DNA from: PLanc-01 sp035342095
GTDB taxonomy: Bacteria; Planctomycetota; Phycisphaerae; Sedimentisphaerales; Anaerobacaceae
Length of the DNA stretch: 64,000 nucleotides
Direction: 5' to 3'
NCBI GenBank assembly: GCA_035342095.1
Contig: DAOQWL010000016.1
Coordinates: 1 to 64,000, forward strand
The position numbers were made by a program, and so were the translations under genes. Below, piece after piece: positions 8,791-17,811 of this stretch. The notes below the pieces were generated by a model that had not been told where the DNA came from, made no database searches, and saw only the letters and a program-made list of their open reading frames with translations. Position 1 is the stretch's first letter. The number at the start of each line of letters is the position of its first letter.

Positions 8791-10335
8791 TCACGATTGG
8801 CACCGTTCTCTCATAGATGCGTTGCAGAACAACATCAGAAGCCATCGCACTCTCTCTGGCAGCACACTCATTATCCTCGCAAGCTGGCACACCTCATCCA
8901 ATCCCAATACCTGAAACACTCTGACACAGATTGCATAGACAACCAAGGCCACCGAGATGGCAACAAGAAGAGTGACCACAGAATCAGGCAAGAACCACGA
9001 TACACAGAAAGCCAAGATTCCTGAAAGAACGCTCGCGACGAATGTGCGTGCCAGACTCCGGAAAGGAAAACCGAAGTGCAGACTTGTGATGATGTACCAC
9101 GTGCCAACACCAACCATCAGCCCTTGCACGACCACCCGCGACCACACGGCCCCCCATGCGCCGAATCTTGACACCACCATGAATCCCGCGGTGACCGATA
9201 GGACCGCACCGACGACGCCGCACAAAGCAATGAAGCGAGAGCGCTCCTTCGCGTACATCAGGTTCGTCCCGATCGCAGATACGGTCATTGCGGAACCCAG
9301 CATCATCACCATAGCACATGGCACAGCGGGGACAAAGGCGCGCCCAAAGACCAAAGGTATGATCACCGGCATGATCGCAGCCCCCCCAAACGCGAGAGGG
9401 AATACCACAAGGGCCATCAGCTTGATTGTACAGACATACTGGCGGCGAATCGTCTCATGGTCCCCTGCACCCATGAGCTGAGTAAAGTGGGCCGTAAAGG
9501 CACCCGTGAATAGTTCAATCGTCTGGCGAATCAACGAAGCAAACGTCAGCCCGATGGTAAACATGCCGACCTCACGATTGTCCCAGTAGCGTTCCAGAAA
9601 GAACACCTCCATCCGTGACCAGATAAACACTGAGACAACCATGGCAAGCCATGTATCGTAGCTGAACCTCGTCGCCCGGCGACGGAGTTCCACAGACACA
9701 CCGTGATTCGCCGTAGGGCGGCGAAACATGACGACAGTGTATGCCGCGGACAGACTGGCCCCTGCGGTGTAGCCACAGACACTGCCAAGTACGCCGAAGA
9801 AACGAGTGCCAATCACCACACCGAGGATCAGGCTGACTGTAGCCGCGACGTTGATCCGCGCCAGCAAATCGAACCGCTGTTTCCCTGCCAGATCAGCTTG
9901 ATTCAGAACCTGCAGACTGCGAACGATGGAATAGAGCATCAGAACCGGCAGCAACGGTCGCTGGTTTGTGTGTTGAGAGGAATGGCCGAACAGAACACCA
10001 ACCACTATCGACCCAACCAGGGCAAGTATCAGGTAGCGAAGAAACAACCAGCGGGCAAATACTGATGCCTGAATGGCCTCACAGCGACCGTTCAACTCGG
10101 CTACATATCGTGTAAGGCAGTTGGGCAGTCCAAAAGAGCAGAGTACATTCACAACTTCAATCAGCCACAATATGTAGGCAAGTTGCCCGACACCATCCGG
10201 CCCCAGCATCCTAGCTACAGCAACGTGCGCCATCAATCGCCCGAACGAACCGAAGGCACTGGCGATAGCACTCCACCCGATCTTCCTGGTGAGAGACTGG
10301 TTTCTGGATTCAGGTGGATTGTAGGACACATTCAT
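8791..10335 (-). CDS. Wzx-like polysaccharide flippase (MATE/MOP superfamily)
   Basis: A 514-residue integral membrane protein with 12-14 predicted helices and the usual N-terminal signature of Wzx/RfbX proteins: LTRKIGWSAIASAFGSFGRL followed by VAVARMLGPDGVGQLAYI. Mid-protein repeats of Gly-rich helices (GSVCGYTAGASLSAAYTVVM) fit the family, whose usual length is 400-500. It moves undecaprenyl-linked repeat units across the inner membrane. The ATG at 10335 is preferred over a GTG four codons upstream that lies only two bases behind GGGAG. It is separated from wzz by a 578-bp gap, longer than anywhere else in the operon. Confidence 0.88.
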   Translation of the reverse strand: MNVSYNPPESRNQSLTRKIGWSAIASAFGSFGRLMAHVAVARMLGPDGVGQLAYILWLIEVVNVLCSFGLPNCLTRYVAELNGRCEAIQASVFARWLFLRYLILALVGSIVVGVLFGHSSQHTNQRPLLPVLMLYSIVRSLQVLNQADLAGKQRFDLLARINVAATVSLILGVVIGTRFFGVLGSVCGYTAGASLSAAYTVVMFRRPTANHGVSVELRRRATRFSYDTWLAMVVSVFIWSRMEVFFLERYWDNREVGMFTIGLTFASLIRQTIELFTGAFTAHFTQLMGAGDHETIRRQYVCTIKLMALVVFPLAFGGAAIMPVIIPLVFGRAFVPAVPCAMVMMLGSAMTVSAIGTNLMYAKERSRFIALCGVVGAVLSVTAGFMVVSRFGAWGAVWSRVVVQGLMVGVGTWYIITSLHFGFPFRSLARTFVASVLSGILAFCVSWFLPDSVVTLLVAISVALVVYAICVRVFQVLGLDEVCQLARIMSVLPERVRWLLMLFCNASMRERCQS

Positions 10336-10913
10336 AGGGGTCTTCACTTCTCCCGTCGAAACTCGCTCATAGGCAGAAGCTCCTACACGCCCCGTCGTTG
10401 CATTTCAACAGATGGATTGTCGAGACGTCAGACCATCACATGGTCCAATTGTGAATGACAACCTGACGACAAGATCATGGCACGAACGAATTCTACGATC
10501 GGCCAGTGGAATAGTCGTGCTTTCGGCGGGAGTGTCCGTCACAGACCATACAGTCCATATCCCGAAAGGCCCATATACATCCGGCAGGTGGCTCTGTGGG
10601 CGCCATAGTCATCGGGCACCAGCACTTCACAGATCTTGTCGCCCGAAAGTCGACCGTTTCCCACTGGCCGGAGCATGGATCTCCGGCCCGGCCCAGAGGG
10701 CCACCCGAGAGCTATGTCTTCTTTTCTATCCTGCTCCAGGTCTTGGATTTGACACATCGCGAGGCCCCAGATCTCGCCCTGATTCCCCGCGTGAACGCGG
10801 CAAGCGGACAGATCAGTCTAGTCCAGACTCCGTCCCCGTCGGTTGCAGGAACCGATGTACAAGGGCCTCCGCAAGAAGGATGGCCCGCAACAGAATCGGG
10901 TCTGGTCGATCCC
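10336..10913. other. 578-bp intergenic gap between wzz and the flippase gene
   Basis: No gene is supported in any frame; the short minus-strand frame at 10539-10757 has no recognisable domain. The stretch holds one clear hairpin at 10666-10688 (8-bp stem GGCCGGAG/CTCCGGCC, 7-base loop). Such gaps inside an export operon often mark a lost or replaced gene, or a second promoter for the assembly genes. I see no convincing -35/-10 pair. Confidence 0.45.
10666..10688. other. Perfect 8-bp hairpin in the wzz-flippase gap
   Basis: GGCCGGAG at 10666-10673 pairs with CTCCGGCC at 10681-10688 across a 7-base loop. No T-run follows on either strand, so a canonical intrinsic terminator is not supported; attenuation or RNA processing within the EPS transcript is possible. 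Confidence 0.4.
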
Positions 10914-11870
10914 CTACCCGGCGTCAGCAGCCTTCACCGCCGCCTGGATCCCGGCGGGTTCGGCTGTCCTCAGACATCCCTGTTCTCGCTGGCGACAACG
11001 AGTGCAGTAGTCGCGGCTGAAGGCGAAGAAGACAACACACAGAAACGACACGATCCCCGCGAGCAGGGCCTTGCTGACCGTGCCTTTGGGCTTATGCCTC
11101 TCGGGGGGCTGGGCCACGTCGAGAACCTGGATCGTGGGCATGCTCTTGGCCTCTTCGATCCGGGCAAGTTCCAGTTCGCGCATGAGCAGCTCATAGAGCA
11201 TCTCCTGAATCTGCGCCTCGCGCGTGGGGATACTCTCGATCCGGCTGAGCTTCTGCTCCACCTCTTTGAGCCGGTTCTCCAGGAAGACCCGCTTGCTGGT
11301 CGCCTGACCGACGGACAGTTTCTTGTTCTGCTTGTCCAGCTCCTCCACGTAGGCGTTGGCCACGGCCGCTGCGCGGTTGGGGTCACGGTCCTCGACCGTG
11401 ATGGTAACAATCCCCTCTTCGGACGCGTCGATTCTCGTACGTTTCCGCAAAGCCTTTTCCGTCTCATATCGCGATTCGTTCACGTCGTACACGTGGACCA
11501 GATCGAACCGGTCGATGATCGCATCGACCACGGTGCGGCTTTCGAGAATCCCGACGTAGAGGTCCGCCACACTGGTCGTGTCCATCATGCTGCGCAACAA
11601 CGCCCCTTCGCTGCCTCCCAGCAGGCTGCTCAGCCCGGTCTTGCCGCCGGACAACTCGATCGGCGGGACAATCGAGGCCTTGGCAACATAGCTGGGCGGC
11701 CAGAGAAAAGAAATCGTTCCCGACGTCGCCATGGCCAGGAAGCAGACCAGCAGCATGGTCCACCTGTACTTGACGAGGACCTGAATATAGCTGAAAAGGT
11801 CCAATTCGTCCTCCGCGATGCTGGCTTGGGCCGGAGGCACCCGATCCTCCTGTTGCCGATTGGCGACCAT
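10914..11870 (-). CDS. Wzz/GNVR-type polysaccharide chain-length protein
   Basis: A 318-residue inner-membrane polysaccharide co-polymerase. It opens with DLFSYIQVLVKYRWTMLLVCF, a first transmembrane helix (about residues 36-58) typical of Wzz. The periplasmic region contains the family beta strand (SYVAKASIVPP) and a long coiled coil (about 165-240, NKKLSVGQATSKRVFLENRL). A second helix, ALLAGIVSFLCVVFFAF, lies near 270-285, preceded by QPPERHKPKG, the Pro-rich motif of this family. No tyrosine-kinase domain follows, so it is the Wzz-only type. GGAG lies seven bases before the ATG. It sets glycan length together with the SLBB export protein encoded 18 bp upstream. Confidence 0.9.
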   Translation of the reverse strand: MVANRQQEDRVPPAQASIAEDELDLFSYIQVLVKYRWTMLLVCFLAMATSGTISFLWPPSYVAKASIVPPIELSGGKTGLSSLLGGSEGALLRSMMDTTSVADLYVGILESRTVVDAIIDRFDLVHVYDVNESRYETEKALRKRTRIDASEEGIVTITVEDRDPNRAAAVANAYVEELDKQNKKLSVGQATSKRVFLENRLKEVEQKLSRIESIPTREAQIQEMLYELLMRELELARIEEAKSMPTIQVLDVAQPPERHKPKGTVSKALLAGIVSFLCVVFFAFSRDYCTRCRQREQGCLRTAEPAGIQAAVKAADAG

Positions 11871-11888
11871 CCAACGTCTCCTACTTGC

Positions 11889-14420
11889 TTATATCGCGAA
11901 CACCACGCCGGCGGCGACGGCGATCTGGAAGATGATCTGCGTGATGTCCTTCGTCAGCCGCAGACGCAGGTACTTGTCGATCTTTCTGGGCACCACGATC
12001 GTGTCGCCCGGTTCCATCCGATGACTCATGAATCCGCCGAAGAACCAGGAATTGTGCTGGGAATCCCAGAACAGCAGCTTGCCGCGGTTGCCCTGCGTCA
12101 TGCTGAACACCGTTCCATCGGCCTTGATTACGCTGACCTGCTTTCTGTCGGCCTCTCTGGTCATGCCTCCCACGCGATTCAGGTAGTAGCTCACCGTGCC
12201 CTCCTGGTCGTACAACAGCGAAGTCGGGTTGAAGACCTCGCCGACCACGTGCACCACGCCGGGAGTCTGCGGGATCGTCAACACATCCCCATCCTCCAGC
12301 TCGATGTCGTACTTGGACCCCATGAACTCGATCAGGGGCGTCAGACGCACGACGACCCGCCCGGTGATCTCGACGGCGCGGAGTTTCTGCAACAAGGCTT
12401 TCTTCGTCTCGAGCGCCGCTTGCTCGGTCTTGGCGGTGTCGGCCTCCAGGGACGCGCTGATCTGCTCCTGGGCGCTCGACAGCATGGATTCCTCGATCTG
12501 TCGGATCAGATCCTCGAGCCGACGGCGCTGCACGATCCTGGCACTCTCGCGGGTGAACACCGCACCGCGCAGATACGCCTCCTTGGTGTAGCCTCCCGCC
12601 CTCTCGATCAGAGAGCTGAGCGTCTCGCCCTTTCGAATCGGATAGACTCCAGGGAACCGCACCTCGCCAGAGATCGTGGCACTGACGTCAAACAACAGAT
12701 CCGGGATCGGACGGACGACCAGGCGGTCGTAATCGCGCAGCGCCAGATTGTGCTCCGGATCGCCGGCCAGGGCCTTCTCCAGGTCGATGTCGATCTGCTC
12801 CGTGGTCAGCCCCTCCTGGCTGACGTGGCTGCGCGTGACTTCCGCCGTGCGAAGATAGGCGTTCTTCCGGAGTCCGCCGGCGGCATCGATCAGGTCACTC
12901 ACCTTCATGCCGGGCACGAGACGGTATTGATTGGGGTCGAAGACCAGACCTGTTACAGTCACGCTCTGCGAGATCCTCTCGTCCCAGCGGAACACGCGAA
13001 TCGTGTCGTACTGGACGAGTTCCAGGTCCTGGGATCGATCACCGGCAAGCAACGCGCCGAGCTGGAAGGGAATGATGACAGGATGCAGATCCGGCGGGAT
13101 GAGCCGCTCAATTTCCGCGCGTTCCGCGTTCGGCTGGGGCAGGAGAACATCGTACGAGGTCAGGAGGTCGCTCAGATGCATGCCGGATACCCACTCGTAT
13201 TTGCCGGGGCGGACCACGTGACCGTCCAGATAGACCGTCCGCTCCTCACGGACCGGCACCGCCAGAACCTTGACGACGTCGCCATCCTGCAGGATCGTCG
13301 CCTCCGCGCCGGGCTGCTGACCTCCCTGGCCGGTCCGGGAAAGGTCGAAGTCCACAACAACTCGCCGTTCGTGATTCTGCACCCGCTCCACCTGCACGCG
13401 CTGGAGCCACCCGGCGAAGGTGATGCCGCCGGCCAGATCGAGCACCTGCTCGAGCGTCATGGGTCCAGCCATCTCGTAGATGGCCGGCTTCTTCACGTTT
13501 CCGGCAACCCCCACAACCGACCCGATCAACGGAACGAAGATCGTATCACCGTCCTGAAGACGCTGATCCTTGCTCCTGTCTCCCCCCAGAAGGAGGTCAT
13601 AGAGATCCATTTCAACCGGATCCTGGCCGCTGCGAGACAGCCGGATCCTTCTCAGTGTCCCGTTCTTCGAAGGCCCGCCGGCGGCGAACAGGGCATTGAG
13701 CACGGTCGACAGCGAACTGACCGTATACGTCCCCGGCACTGCGACCTCGCCCACGACGAAGACCTGGATCGTCCGCAACCGGTCCATGGCGACGGACATC
13801 TTGAAATCCGTGAACTTGCGGGACAACTCATGCTGAAGATAGTTCTCCATCTCGCCGAACTTCATGCCCCAGACCCGCAGAGCCCCCACCTCCGGCAGAA
13901 CGATCTGACCGCTGCGATCCACCTGCACGGAATGCTGCGCGTCGGTTCGCCCCCACAGAGTCAGGGTGAACTGGTCGCCGGGCCCGATCACATAGTCCGG
14001 CCCGACCGGCACATTGGTTACCGGAGCGAAGGTCGTCGCAGGTGAGCCGAACACGTCGTATCCGAACTGCTTGATCTCGAGCGACACCTCTTTGACACCC
14101 GGTTCGACCTGTCGGGACAGCAGCAACTCAATCCTCGACGGCGTTTGCGGTCCGCGCGGCACGCGAGTCTCCGACGGCGCCCTTTCACCCGGCTCGCAGG
14201 GTTCGGACAGCGTGTGGGCGGCCGCCAGCTTCGCCAGTTGGTCCTTCGTCGGATCGCCTTGTCTGGCCCGGGACGGGCTCGGCGCGGAGGACTTCAGCCC
14301 GGGCACATCCAAGAGCGACTGCGCCACGGCAGGCGAGGGTCTCGCTCCCAGACAGACCATCAACGCGACGGCCAAGATCCCCCCTCGCCGCAATCCTGCA
14401 AATGCAGAAAGCCGTCTCAC
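11889..14420 (-). CDS. Wza-like polysaccharide export protein with multiple SLBB domains
   Basis: About 843 residues, far longer than E. coli Wza (~380). I chose the GTG at 14420 because GGGAGG stands eight bases upstream and the next residues form a signal peptide (RRLSAFAGLRRGG, then ILAVALMVCLGARPSPAVAQ). The Poly_export domain follows (YVIGPGDQFTLTLWGRTD), then at least five SLBB-like repeats, recognisable as V-x-G-x-V-(x)-P-G-x-Y (FVVGEVAVPGTYTVS; YLDGHVVRPGKYEWV; VTGLVFDPNQYRLVPG; ISGEVRFPGVYPI; VVGEVFNPTSLLY). A C-terminal hydrophobic stretch (QIIFQIAVAAGVVFAI) could anchor it. It probably forms the outer-membrane/periplasmic channel of the export complex. Confidence 0.9.
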   Translation of the reverse strand: MRRLSAFAGLRRGGILAVALMVCLGARPSPAVAQSLLDVPGLKSSAPSPSRARQGDPTKDQLAKLAAAHTLSEPCEPGERAPSETRVPRGPQTPSRIELLLSRQVEPGVKEVSLEIKQFGYDVFGSPATTFAPVTNVPVGPDYVIGPGDQFTLTLWGRTDAQHSVQVDRSGQIVLPEVGALRVWGMKFGEMENYLQHELSRKFTDFKMSVAMDRLRTIQVFVVGEVAVPGTYTVSSLSTVLNALFAAGGPSKNGTLRRIRLSRSGQDPVEMDLYDLLLGGDRSKDQRLQDGDTIFVPLIGSVVGVAGNVKKPAIYEMAGPMTLEQVLDLAGGITFAGWLQRVQVERVQNHERRVVVDFDLSRTGQGGQQPGAEATILQDGDVVKVLAVPVREERTVYLDGHVVRPGKYEWVSGMHLSDLLTSYDVLLPQPNAERAEIERLIPPDLHPVIIPFQLGALLAGDRSQDLELVQYDTIRVFRWDERISQSVTVTGLVFDPNQYRLVPGMKVSDLIDAAGGLRKNAYLRTAEVTRSHVSQEGLTTEQIDIDLEKALAGDPEHNLALRDYDRLVVRPIPDLLFDVSATISGEVRFPGVYPIRKGETLSSLIERAGGYTKEAYLRGAVFTRESARIVQRRRLEDLIRQIEESMLSSAQEQISASLEADTAKTEQAALETKKALLQKLRAVEITGRVVVRLTPLIEFMGSKYDIELEDGDVLTIPQTPGVVHVVGEVFNPTSLLYDQEGTVSYYLNRVGGMTREADRKQVSVIKADGTVFSMTQGNRGKLLFWDSQHNSWFFGGFMSHRMEPGDTIVVPRKIDKYLRLRLTKDITQIIFQIAVAAGVVFAI

Positions 14421-14651
14421 CTCGGATCCCTCCCAGGCAGACGATCCGCCCACTCCGTTCGCACCCCGCAAAGACCGAGCTCTCAGCATGGCTGAAGGTA
14501 CGCAGCCTCTCATTGCCCACACACTCCTTTGCACGTTCACGAGACAACCCAGGGAGCCGCACAGAACTCCAGGGACTCATCGAAACGACGGACCCCCCAC
14601 GGCATTCCTCAGTCATCACTATCGTCGTACGCCAGTCGATTCGGATCTCTC

Positions 14652-14679
14652 ATCTTATAGGCTCCGGCACTCCTGTCAA
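14652..14679 (-). promoter_or_regulatory. Candidate sigma-70-type promoter for the EPS operon
   Basis: On the minus strand a perfect TTGACA (14674-14679) is followed after 16 bases by TAAGAT (14652-14657). Transcription would begin near 14645, leaving a leader of about 225 bases before the GTG at 14420. The spacing is one short of optimal and the -10 matches four of six. It lies in the divergent region between the export operon and the Wzi gene. Confidence 0.35.
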
Positions 14680-14804
14680 GGCTTTTCCCAGTACTGATAA
14701 CCGCCTAACGGCCTTACCACAGCATAGTCCTTGACCACGACAAGCGGATCGATTAGCCTCCTGACTGCCTTATGGAGTACCACAACAGGGATGCCACAGT
14801 TCGA

Positions 14805-16301
14805 ATGATGCGACAGACTGCAGCGATTGCGATGCTGCTGGTTCTGAACGCGCCGCTGTTTGCTCTGGTGTCCACCAATGTCCCGCTCGATCATTGGAGC
14901 TACGCTGCGGTGGACAAGCTGGCGGATTACGGGTTGATCGAGAGCTCCATGCTCACCATCCGCCCCATTTCCCGAGTCGAGATGGCTCGCCACGTCGGCC
15001 AGGCAATGCTGACCATCGCCCAGAGGGAAGACACACCCCCGATCCTGGTGTCCATCGTGAATCGACTCAAGAAGGAATACGAGCCCGAACTGATGCTCAT
15101 GGGTTTGCTCGACGGCTGGCACAGCGAGTCGTTCGTCAAGCCCGTGGACGACCTCTACGTCCGATATCTGTACGCAGACCGCACGCCGGACTTGGAGAAC
15201 ATGCGCGGCGACGAGTTCCAGCGGAAGTCCAATTATCGGACCGGCCTCGCCACGCGGGGGACACTAGGGAATCTGTTCGCCTTCTATCTGCATCCGGAGT
15301 ATGCCGATTCCTCACAAATCGACGGCGACGTGGACTTGGTCGAAGCCTACGGCAAGGCCATGGTCGGCCCGCTCGAAGTCGAGGCCGGCAAGGACTCTCT
15401 CTGGTGGGGACCCGCACGCGGCGGCTCGATCCTCATGAGCAACAACACACAGCCCTTCACCCTGGTCAAGGTGACCAATCCGCAGCCCATCCAGCTTCCC
15501 TGGATCTTCCGCACCATCGGTCCGGTCAAGGCGCAGTGGTTCCTTACGGAGCTGGAGGAGAATCGAACGATCCCGGAGGCGAAGCTCTCCGGCATCCGTC
15601 TGAATGCCAAACCCCATCCGCTCGTCGAGCTGGGGGCCTCCAGGGTGGTGATGTTTGGGGGCCGTGGCGTTCCCAGGGTGGACCTGTACGACTACGCCAA
15701 GATGTTCGTGGCCACGGACGAGCAGGCGGAAAACAATCAACTCGCAGGATTCGATGCGTCGCTGCTCTTGCCCATGGACCGCTTCCCGTTCGGCAAGAGC
15801 CTCCCCCTGCGGTCGGTCAAATTCTATGGGGACGCCGCCGGCGAGGATGAGGCAGGCAACCTGCCGAGCAACTGGGGACTGCTGGGCGGCCTGTCGTTCA
15901 ATGACCTGTTCAAGACCGGACGAACCGATCTGCGTGTCGAGTACGCAGACAACCACGTCGGCGGCAAGCCGGACGTCTTCTACAACCATAGCGTGTACAG
16001 GTCCGGATACACGTACGAAAGCAGGATCATCGGTCACTTCATGGGGACAGACTCGCGAGACGTGTTTGTACGCCTCTCGCACTACCTCAGCGACAGCCTG
16101 ATCCTGGACCTGACCTACGACCGTCAGACGCACAACCTCTCGGGACAGACACACCCGGAGGTTCACATCTATGAGTGCAGTCTGACATTCTTCGCATCAG
16201 ACAATTGGCGGGTGGGCGCCGACTATCGGTATGAGAACGGCGAAGGACCCGACGCACAGGACAACCACGTCTTTCAACTCCAGTTCGTGCGACGGTTCTG
16301 A
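14805..16301 (+). CDS. Wzi-like capsule/EPS assembly outer-membrane protein with N-terminal SLH-like segment
   Basis: About 498 residues starting at MMRQTAAIAMLLVLNAPLFA, a clear signal peptide; an ATG at 14772 is in frame but would bury it. Residues about 25-70 read VPLDHWSYAAVDKLADYGLI and then RPISRVEMARHVGQAM, which is SLH-like (peptidoglycan or cell-wall glycan binding). The rest matches Wzi (PF14052): GKDSLWWGPARGGSILMSNN followed by alternating beta strands and an aromatic C-terminus (FQLQFVRRF) typical of outer-membrane barrels. Known Wzi proteins hold capsule at the surface. It is divergent from the export operon, suggesting joint regulation. Confidence 0.8.
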   Translation: MMRQTAAIAMLLVLNAPLFALVSTNVPLDHWSYAAVDKLADYGLIESSMLTIRPISRVEMARHVGQAMLTIAQREDTPPILVSIVNRLKKEYEPELMLMGLLDGWHSESFVKPVDDLYVRYLYADRTPDLENMRGDEFQRKSNYRTGLATRGTLGNLFAFYLHPEYADSSQIDGDVDLVEAYGKAMVGPLEVEAGKDSLWWGPARGGSILMSNNTQPFTLVKVTNPQPIQLPWIFRTIGPVKAQWFLTELEENRTIPEAKLSGIRLNAKPHPLVELGASRVVMFGGRGVPRVDLYDYAKMFVATDEQAENNQLAGFDASLLLPMDRFPFGKSLPLRSVKFYGDAAGEDEAGNLPSNWGLLGGLSFNDLFKTGRTDLRVEYADNHVGGKPDVFYNHSVYRSGYTYESRIIGHFMGTDSRDVFVRLSHYLSDSLILDLTYDRQTHNLSGQTHPEVHIYECSLTFFASDNWRVGADYRYENGEGPDAQDNHVFQLQFVRRF

Positions 16302-16308
16302 TCGCCGA

Positions 16309-16668
16309 TCATCCGGTGACGGTCTTCCAGCCCTGATTCAATTCCTCCATCAGGGCGATCACTTCCCGGATCATCTGGGGGTCCCGTTTCGTGTTGGCTT
16401 GGCGAAGACGGCGATTCATGAACATGTACAGACTGCGGAGATTCTGAGCGATCTCGCCTCCGTTGTCCATGTCCAGCACGCCGTTCAGTTCGTTGAGGAT
16501 GTCGTGGGCTCGATTGATGTACTGCCCCTTCGCCGCGTAGTTCCCCGCCTCCAACTCCTTGATGGCCAGCTTGAGGAACTTGATCGCGCCATCATACAGC
16601 ATGACGATCAGGCGGCCCTTGCTCTGCGTTGTCACGGCCACCTGCTGGTACGCATCCATTGCTTTCAT
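16309..16668 (-). CDS. fliS: Flagellar export chaperone FliS
   Basis: A cytoplasmic four-helix chaperone of about 119 residues that binds the C-terminus of flagellin before export. The start MKAMDAYQQVAV at 16668 has GGGAG eight bases upstream, fits family length and gives the typical first residues (AYQQV). Motifs: LIVMLYDGAIKFLKLA, YINRAHDILNELNGVLD and NLRSLYMFMNRRLRQAN, all FliS hallmarks. It lies downstream of flagellin on the same strand beyond a strong hairpin, so it may be expressed by read-through or from an unseen promoter. Its tail ends eight bases from the end of the Wzi gene (convergent). Confidence 0.92.
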   Translation of the reverse strand: MKAMDAYQQVAVTTQSKGRLIVMLYDGAIKFLKLAIKELEAGNYAAKGQYINRAHDILNELNGVLDMDNGGEIAQNLRSLYMFMNRRLRQANTKRDPQMIREVIALMEELNQGWKTVTG

Positions 16669-16807
16669 ACACATGTCTCCCGTAGCGAGAACATCCGTTG
16701 GGGTCACCAGCACAATCGTGGGCAGGGGACCCCGCCATCCATGGCTTCATCGTCTGCGGCGTGGGGGATCTCGCCGCGCGGCACACCCTGCGGGCAGAGT
16801 ATCAACA

Positions 16808-16844
16808 GGGAGATGACTGGCGCTGTTCACGCCAGCCATCTCCC
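16808..16844 (-). terminator. Strong hairpin downstream of flagellin
   Basis: GGGAGATGACTGGCG (16808-16822) pairs with CGCCAGCCATCTCCC (16830-16844) through 15 positions with one mismatch and a 7-base loop. It begins 35 bases beyond the flagellin stop. On the minus strand it is followed by TGTTGATACTC, a weak T tract, so termination may be partial; stabilising the abundant flagellin mRNA is another likely role. Confidence 0.75.
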
Positions 16845-16879
16845 GTGGTTGTTGTTACCGGGCGATTCTACCTCGCCGA

Positions 16880-17689
16880 CTACCGCAACAGCGTCAAGGC
16901 CATCTGCGGAATGGAGTTGGCCTGTGCCAGCATCGCCGTGCCCGCCTGCGACAACACCTGGTTGCGGGTGAGGGTCGCCATTTCGGTTGCCACATCGACA
17001 TCCGAAATGCGGGATTCGGCCGTGCTGAGGTTCTCCGCCTGGATGTCGAGCACTTGTCCCGTGCTTTCCAGACGGTTGATGTTGTAACCGAACTTCGCTC
17101 GGGCCGTATCCTTGGCGTTGATGGCGCTGTCCAACTGCGTCAGGGCCGCTCTGGCGCTTGCGGCGGTCGTGACCGCCAGGCCGCTGATCCCCAGGCCGGC
17201 CTTTGTCATCTTGCTGCCTACGATGTCGATCTTGTCGGTGGCGCCACCGAAGTGAACCGACACGGTGGCCGAGTTGTCGAGCATCTTGATGCCGTTGAAG
17301 TCCGTTGCCCCGGCAATACGCTCGATCTCGTTGGCCAACTGGTCAAATTCGTTGTCCATGATGACCCGCTGGGCGGACGAATACGAACCCGTAGACGCCT
17401 GCTCAGCCAACTGCTGCATACGAACGAGGATGTTATCGATGACCTGCATCGCGCCTTCCATGGTCTGCAGCATGCTGACGCCGTCCTCGGCGTTTCTCGC
17501 ACCTTGTTCCAGCACGGCGATATCGGCACGCATCAGTTCGCGTACGGCCATGCCCGCAGCGTCATCGGCGGCGGTGTTGATGCGAAGGCCCGACGAGAGC
17601 CTCTCGACCGAGGTGGCCAAGGCATCGTAGCTGCCGCCCAGATATCGGGCAGCGTTTGCCGCCATGAGGTTGTTCTTGATTGCTAACAT
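16880..17689 (-). CDS. fliC: Flagellin, short D0-D1 form
   Basis: A 269-residue filament subunit. The N-terminus (MLAIKNNLMAANAARYLGGS, then LSSGLRINTAADDAAGMAV) and C-terminus (AENLSTAESRISDVDVATEM, then AQANSIPQMALTLLR) are the conserved coiled D0/D1 helices. The middle (about 135-185, ending with an Ala/Thr-rich stretch) is very short, so no D2/D3 outer domains exist. It is exported by the flagellar type III system with FliS. AAGGAG stands nine bases before the ATG, and a sigma-28 type promoter lies about 96 bases upstream. Ser/Thr positions in the central segment could be glycosylation sites, but this is inference. Confidence 0.95.
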   Translation of the reverse strand: MLAIKNNLMAANAARYLGGSYDALATSVERLSSGLRINTAADDAAGMAVRELMRADIAVLEQGARNAEDGVSMLQTMEGAMQVIDNILVRMQQLAEQASTGSYSSAQRVIMDNEFDQLANEIERIAGATDFNGIKMLDNSATVSVHFGGATDKIDIVGSKMTKAGLGISGLAVTTAASARAALTQLDSAINAKDTARAKFGYNINRLESTGQVLDIQAENLSTAESRISDVDVATEMATLTRNQVLSQAGTAMLAQANSIPQMALTLLR

Positions 17690-17784
17690 GCTTACGACTC
17701 CTTAAAAGAAAGACCCCAATATGGCCCTTACGAGAGCGTTCAGTTATTCCAGTACACACCAAGGGTGTTGCCCTTTACTGCTGA

Positions 17785-17811
17785 TTATCGATGGAAAGAT
17801 GGGAGACTTAA
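17785..17811 (-). promoter_or_regulatory. Sigma-28 (FliA)-type promoter of flagellin
   Basis: On the minus strand TTAAGTCT (17804-17811) and ATCGATAA (17785-17792) match the sigma-28 consensus TAAAGTTT-N11-GCCGATAA at the expected spacing (15 bases from TTAA to the -10). The -35 matches six of eight and the -10 six of eight. It faces flagellin, whose ATG is at 17689. The remaining ~380 bases of this gap (17812-18189) show no gene. Confidence 0.72.

Noticed and set aside
10596..14045. A 1149-residue plus-strand open frame opposite wzz and the wza-like gene
   Set aside because: It is antisense to two clear genes, has no recognisable domain, is rich in His/Arg/Asp/Leu as expected for a complementary frame of GC-rich coding DNA, and lacks a ribosome site.
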